DNA of 64,000 nt, from the NCBI RefSeq assembly GCF_003071065.1, contig NZ_QCXX01000003.1, forward strand, positions 512,687-576,686. Reading direction: 5' to 3'. Of the stretch, positions 61,362-64,000 are shown one piece after another. The notes beneath the pieces were generated by a model. It was not told the DNA's origin, searched no databases, and saw only the letters and a program-made list of their open reading frames with translations. Position 1 is the first letter of the stretch, and each line of letters begins with the position of its first letter. Made by a program: the position numbers and the translations under genes. Source of the stretch: Sphingobacterium athyrii (GTDB lineage: Bacteria > Bacteroidota > Bacteroidia > Sphingobacteriales > Sphingobacteriaceae).

Positions 61362-62135
61362 TTATATAATTTGACGTAAAGGTTTTACCTGCATACTTAC
61401 GACTGAGGTACGCTCAGGTTGAGATAGCATAAACACAATGGACCGGGCGATGTCCTCCGCGTATAGCATTTCCATCGATTCAATTTTTTTGCGCTGCTCT
61501 GTTGGAGAGTAGGGTTGCATGTCGGTTCCAACAGAACCTGGTTCGATAAGTGATATCTGAATGCCCTTGGGGTTAGCTTCCTTCCGCAACGATTCTGTGA
61601 AGGCTTGAATACCGCCTTTAGTACATACATAAACAGAACTTTGCGCTTCACGTATGTCTGCGCTCATAGACCCTACATTGACGATGTGCCCTGCACCCCG
61701 TGGTTCCATCCGGTACAAGGCTGCTTGAGCACAGGCAAGGTACGCAAGGACGTTGGTTCGTAAAATGTAAGCCTGATCGTTATAACTGCCATCTTTGACA
61801 GATTGAAAAGCGATCGCAGCATTATTAATAAGGATATCCAATTGATCATACATCTGGTCAAACTTTTCAAAAAGTTCTCGTATGCCATCCTCAGTGGCTA
61901 AATCAATAGCTATTCCTGTCAGTAAACCTGGGGCATTCAATTCTTCAAAATCGCGTAAGGTATCGTGGAGCTGCTGTTCATGATGACCACATATAAAAAC
62001 GTCGTTGCCCAAGGCTGCTAGAAGTAGTGCCGTGGCCCTTCCAATACCGGTCGTACCTCCAGTAATCATTATCTTCTTATCCTTTACCCAGGGTGGGATA
62101 ACGGAATTTACATAATCGTTAAAATTATTCGTCAT
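61362..62135 (-). CDS. SDR-family oxidoreductase
   Basis: The 257 residues are a classical short-chain dehydrogenase: MITGGTTGIGRATALLLAAL (TGGTTGIG), ILINNAAIAF, catalytic Ser in VNVGSMSAD, and YVCTKGG (Tyr and Lys spaced by three). It lacks the N-terminal extension of the stress-type SDR at 20136-21020 and is only distantly related. The cofactor preference and substrate are unknown. It is followed on the same strand by the iron-permease-like gene and may share a transcript with it. Confidence 0.9.
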   Translation of the reverse strand: MTNNFNDYVNSVIPPWVKDKKIMITGGTTGIGRATALLLAALGNDVFICGHHEQQLHDTLRDFEELNAPGLLTGIAIDLATEDGIRELFEKFDQMYDQLDILINNAAIAFQSVKDGSYNDQAYILRTNVLAYLACAQAALYRMEPRGAGHIVNVGSMSADIREAQSSVYVCTKGGIQAFTESLRKEANPKGIQISLIEPGSVGTDMQPYSPTEQRKKIESMEMLYAEDIARSIVFMLSQPERTSVVSMQVKPLRQII

Positions 62136-62347
62136 GGTCCTTTAGTTTTTATCTTCCTCTTTTTGGGAAAGAACATTAGTGGTAATTGGATAGTTTGCTT
62201 CTATATACGACGACGTATTTCTTCTTTTTTTTCCGTATTTAATCTTAAAACGATTAGTTCGGGTGTTGGTTCTTATTGTACAAATCATAATTAGTAGACC
62301 ACAAAGAACTGGAAACCTAAGTTCCCAGTCTTTAAAATTGAATCGAT

Positions 62348-63862
62348 ATGAAACGTGACGGTAGCAACGAGAGCTTTTGGCAAACTGTCGAAGAGCAAAA
62401 TTTCTCAACGGATTTCAGCGACCTAGAATTTGATACCATTATTGTTGGGGCGGGTATCACTGGTGTGACGCTTGCAAAGGAACTTCAGGACAGAGGTCTG
62501 AAATGCTTGCTTTTGGATAAAGAAAATCCTGGTTTCGGTACCACAGGCGGCACGACTGCCCATATCAATAATTTTTACGATGCCTCGTATGATGAAATTA
62601 TGCATAAATTCGGAGAAGAATCAGCACGGTTGTTAGTTAAGAGCACGAAAGACACATTAGATTATATCAAGAAAAATGTGTTGAAATATAGCATAGATTG
62701 TGATTTTAGTACATGTAATTTTTTTCTTTTTAGCGCCGAAGATAAACAAAATGAAAAGCTTGACAGCATTCTTGCTGCCCATCAGCAATTGGATGTAAAA
62801 ACTACTCCAAGTGCTACACTGCCGTTCAACCTTCCTTTTGCAAAAGCTATCCGTATTGAGGGACAGGCACAATTTCATCCGCTAAAATATTTAATTCGGC
62901 TTTTGGATGCTTATAAACAAGCTGGGGGCGCAATATTGACAAACCAATCTATTGTCGAATATCAAAATCAAGAAAACGAAATTAGATTGAAAACAAGTGA
63001 TGAACGCATTTTTACAGCAAAGAATATCATCTGGGCGACCCATATACCACCCGGAAAAAATAGGTTTGACTTGCTGGTGGCTCCCTATCGGAGTTATGTG
63101 CTTACGTTGAAGCTCCGGAACCCTCCAGAAATACTGGCGCAGACAGCAGATTTATATGATCCATATCATTACTTTAGATATCACCGGGATGGCGACACTT
63201 ATTATCTCATCGCAGGGGGATTCGACCATAAGACCGGGGATGAAAATAATACAGAAAAACATTTTAATGATCTTAAAGAGCTGGTGGATAAACATTTTGA
63301 ATACGATGAGTTAACTGCACAATGGTCTTCACAGTATTATGTTTCAGCAGATGGTTTACCCTATATTGGCCGCATGCCCCATGAGCCCAACGTCTATATC
63401 GCAACTGGCTACGGCGGAAATGGAATGACTTTCGGTTCAATGGCTTCTCTAATCATTCCTGATCTGCTCCAGGGCAAAGAAACATCTTTATCCAAATTGC
63501 TATCGCCAGCCCGCGTTAAGCCAGTTGCAAGTGCTAAAAGTGTACTCTCGGAGGGATGGAACGCTACACAGCACTTTATCATGGATAAATTGTCTGCTAA
63601 TAAGATTAAAGAATTTGAAGATGTGCCGCTGCAACAGGGTAGTGTGGTGAAATATCAAGGCAAAACACTTGCCGTTTACCGTGATGAGCACGGAGATTTG
63701 TATTGCCTAAGTTCAATTTGCCCACACATGGGCTGTACAGTAAGCTGGAATGCCGCTGAAAAATCTTGGGACTGTCCCTGCCATGGATCCCGTTTTGATA
63801 TTGAAGGTAAGCTATTAAATGGCCCTGCGGTTTCGGGCCTTTCGCGCGTAGACACATACTGA
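62348..63862 (+). CDS. FAD-dependent oxidoreductase with C-terminal Rieske domain
   Basis: The 504 residues join a DAO-type flavoprotein and an iron-sulfur domain. Near the start is the dinucleotide-binding motif IIVGAGITGVTLAKELQDRG (GxGxxG), then the second glycine-rich part GFGTTGGTTAHI. YIGRMPHEPNVYIATGYGGN marks the FAD C-terminal region. The last 80 residues hold the Rieske ligands CPHMGC and CPCHGS (two Cys-x-His pairs), as in other dual-domain proteins of this type. The substrate is not known. It is divergent from the SDR gene. The 2Fe-2S cluster would pass electrons to or from the flavin. Confidence 0.92.
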   Translation: MKRDGSNESFWQTVEEQNFSTDFSDLEFDTIIVGAGITGVTLAKELQDRGLKCLLLDKENPGFGTTGGTTAHINNFYDASYDEIMHKFGEESARLLVKSTKDTLDYIKKNVLKYSIDCDFSTCNFFLFSAEDKQNEKLDSILAAHQQLDVKTTPSATLPFNLPFAKAIRIEGQAQFHPLKYLIRLLDAYKQAGGAILTNQSIVEYQNQENEIRLKTSDERIFTAKNIIWATHIPPGKNRFDLLVAPYRSYVLTLKLRNPPEILAQTADLYDPYHYFRYHRDGDTYYLIAGGFDHKTGDENNTEKHFNDLKELVDKHFEYDELTAQWSSQYYVSADGLPYIGRMPHEPNVYIATGYGGNGMTFGSMASLIIPDLLQGKETSLSKLLSPARVKPVASAKSVLSEGWNATQHFIMDKLSANKIKEFEDVPLQQGSVVKYQGKTLAVYRDEHGDLYCLSSICPHMGCTVSWNAAEKSWDCPCHGSRFDIEGKLLNGPAVSGLSRVDTY

Positions 63863-63910
63863 TTTTTTGTTCAGCAGAGCATTATACATTAATGAAAGTC
63901 ATCTTTTTTC

Positions 63911-64000
63911 CTAGGTCTGTATTTGCGCTCTATACATACTCGGTGTAAGTCCTTTAATAGATCTAAAGATCTTATTAAAATTAGAAAGGCAATTGAAACC
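63911..64000 (-). CDS. AraC-family regulator, C-terminal end (5' part outside window)
   Basis: A minus-strand frame enters from the right edge and stops at 63911 (TAG). The 29 residues visible, GFNCLSNFNKIFRSIKGLTP then SMYRAQIQT, are the last helix-turn-helix of an AraC-type activator. The length of the whole protein and its sensing domain are not visible. It converges on the FAD/Rieske oxidoreductase gene with a 48-base gap and could regulate it, though this is only a guess. Confidence 0.85.
   Translation of the reverse strand, partial: GFNCLSNFNKIFRSIKGLTPSMYRAQIQT

Noticed and set aside
62142..62408. 88-residue minus-strand frame between the SDR and FAD genes
   Set aside because: It runs into the coding part of the FAD gene and has poor composition; a shorter 48-residue version cannot be excluded but lacks support.
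1..64000. CRISPR arrays, insertion sequences, prophage or integrative element
   Set aside because: No regular spaced repeats, transposase, integrase or phage structural genes were seen; single tRNA-His has no repeated 3' end nearby that would mark an attachment site.

Overview
The window reads as a chromosomal segment of a Bacteroidota bacterium, most like Sphingobacteriaceae (Sphingobacterium or a close relative). The reasons are a SusC/SusD pair, DUF3472, DUF4142 and DUF4230 proteins, few Shine-Dalgarno sequences, moderate GC, and promoters of the Bacteroidota type (TTTG, about 19-20 bases, TAnnTTTG), seen best before tRNA-His and one response regulator. The genus is inferred from gene content. 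No transposase, integrase, phage gene, rRNA or CRISPR array was seen.

Layout. 1-5762: the 3' end of a polysaccharide utilization locus (SusC end, SusD, a surface-glycan-binding-like lipoprotein, a family 2 glycoside hydrolase). 5854-7774: a two-gene signalling unit whose kinase carries a LOV-type blue-light domain with all expected flavin-contacting residues, followed by a single-domain receiver. 8004-13762: mixed genes (DUF3472 lipoprotein, GNAT acetyltransferase, SH3-like secreted protein, membrane protein, DUF3575-like outer-membrane protein) and a possible gene remnant. 13859-18892: a tripartite efflux operon (small protein, TolC, HlyD/EmrA, EmrB-like MFS) with a convergent AraC regulator.

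19386 to the end looks like a long general-stress and envelope region. It has an ECF sigma factor, a stress-type SDR, a two-domain pyrophosphatase, an unknown 732-residue protein, a degenerate receiver, two tandem HxGH nucleotidyltransferases, and a trehalose operon (TreY-MalQ fusion, GlgX/TreX, TreZ). DUF892 proteins, a large catalase, an ankyrin protein, a DUF72 protein and tRNA-His follow. Two orphan NarL-type regulators about 17 kb apart are paralogs. Between them lie an ADP-heptose operon (GT4, GT4-GmhA fusion, GmhB, HldE, GT9), an MFS transporter, a nucleotidyltransferase/phosphoesterase pair, DUF421 and DUF6766 membrane proteins, small lipoproteins, an MscS channel and DUF4142. The window ends with an iron-permease-family protein, a second SDR, an FAD/Rieske oxidoreductase and the 3' end of an AraC gene.

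Taken together, the right three quarters suggests a desiccation, osmotic and oxidative stress programme: trehalose made from glycogen, peroxide removal, ferritin-like proteins, pressure release, and heptose-based surface glycans. The most unusual items are the LOV kinase, the GT4-GmhA fusion operon without an epimerase gene, the TreY-MalQ fusion, and the cluster of unknown genes at 21483-26237.
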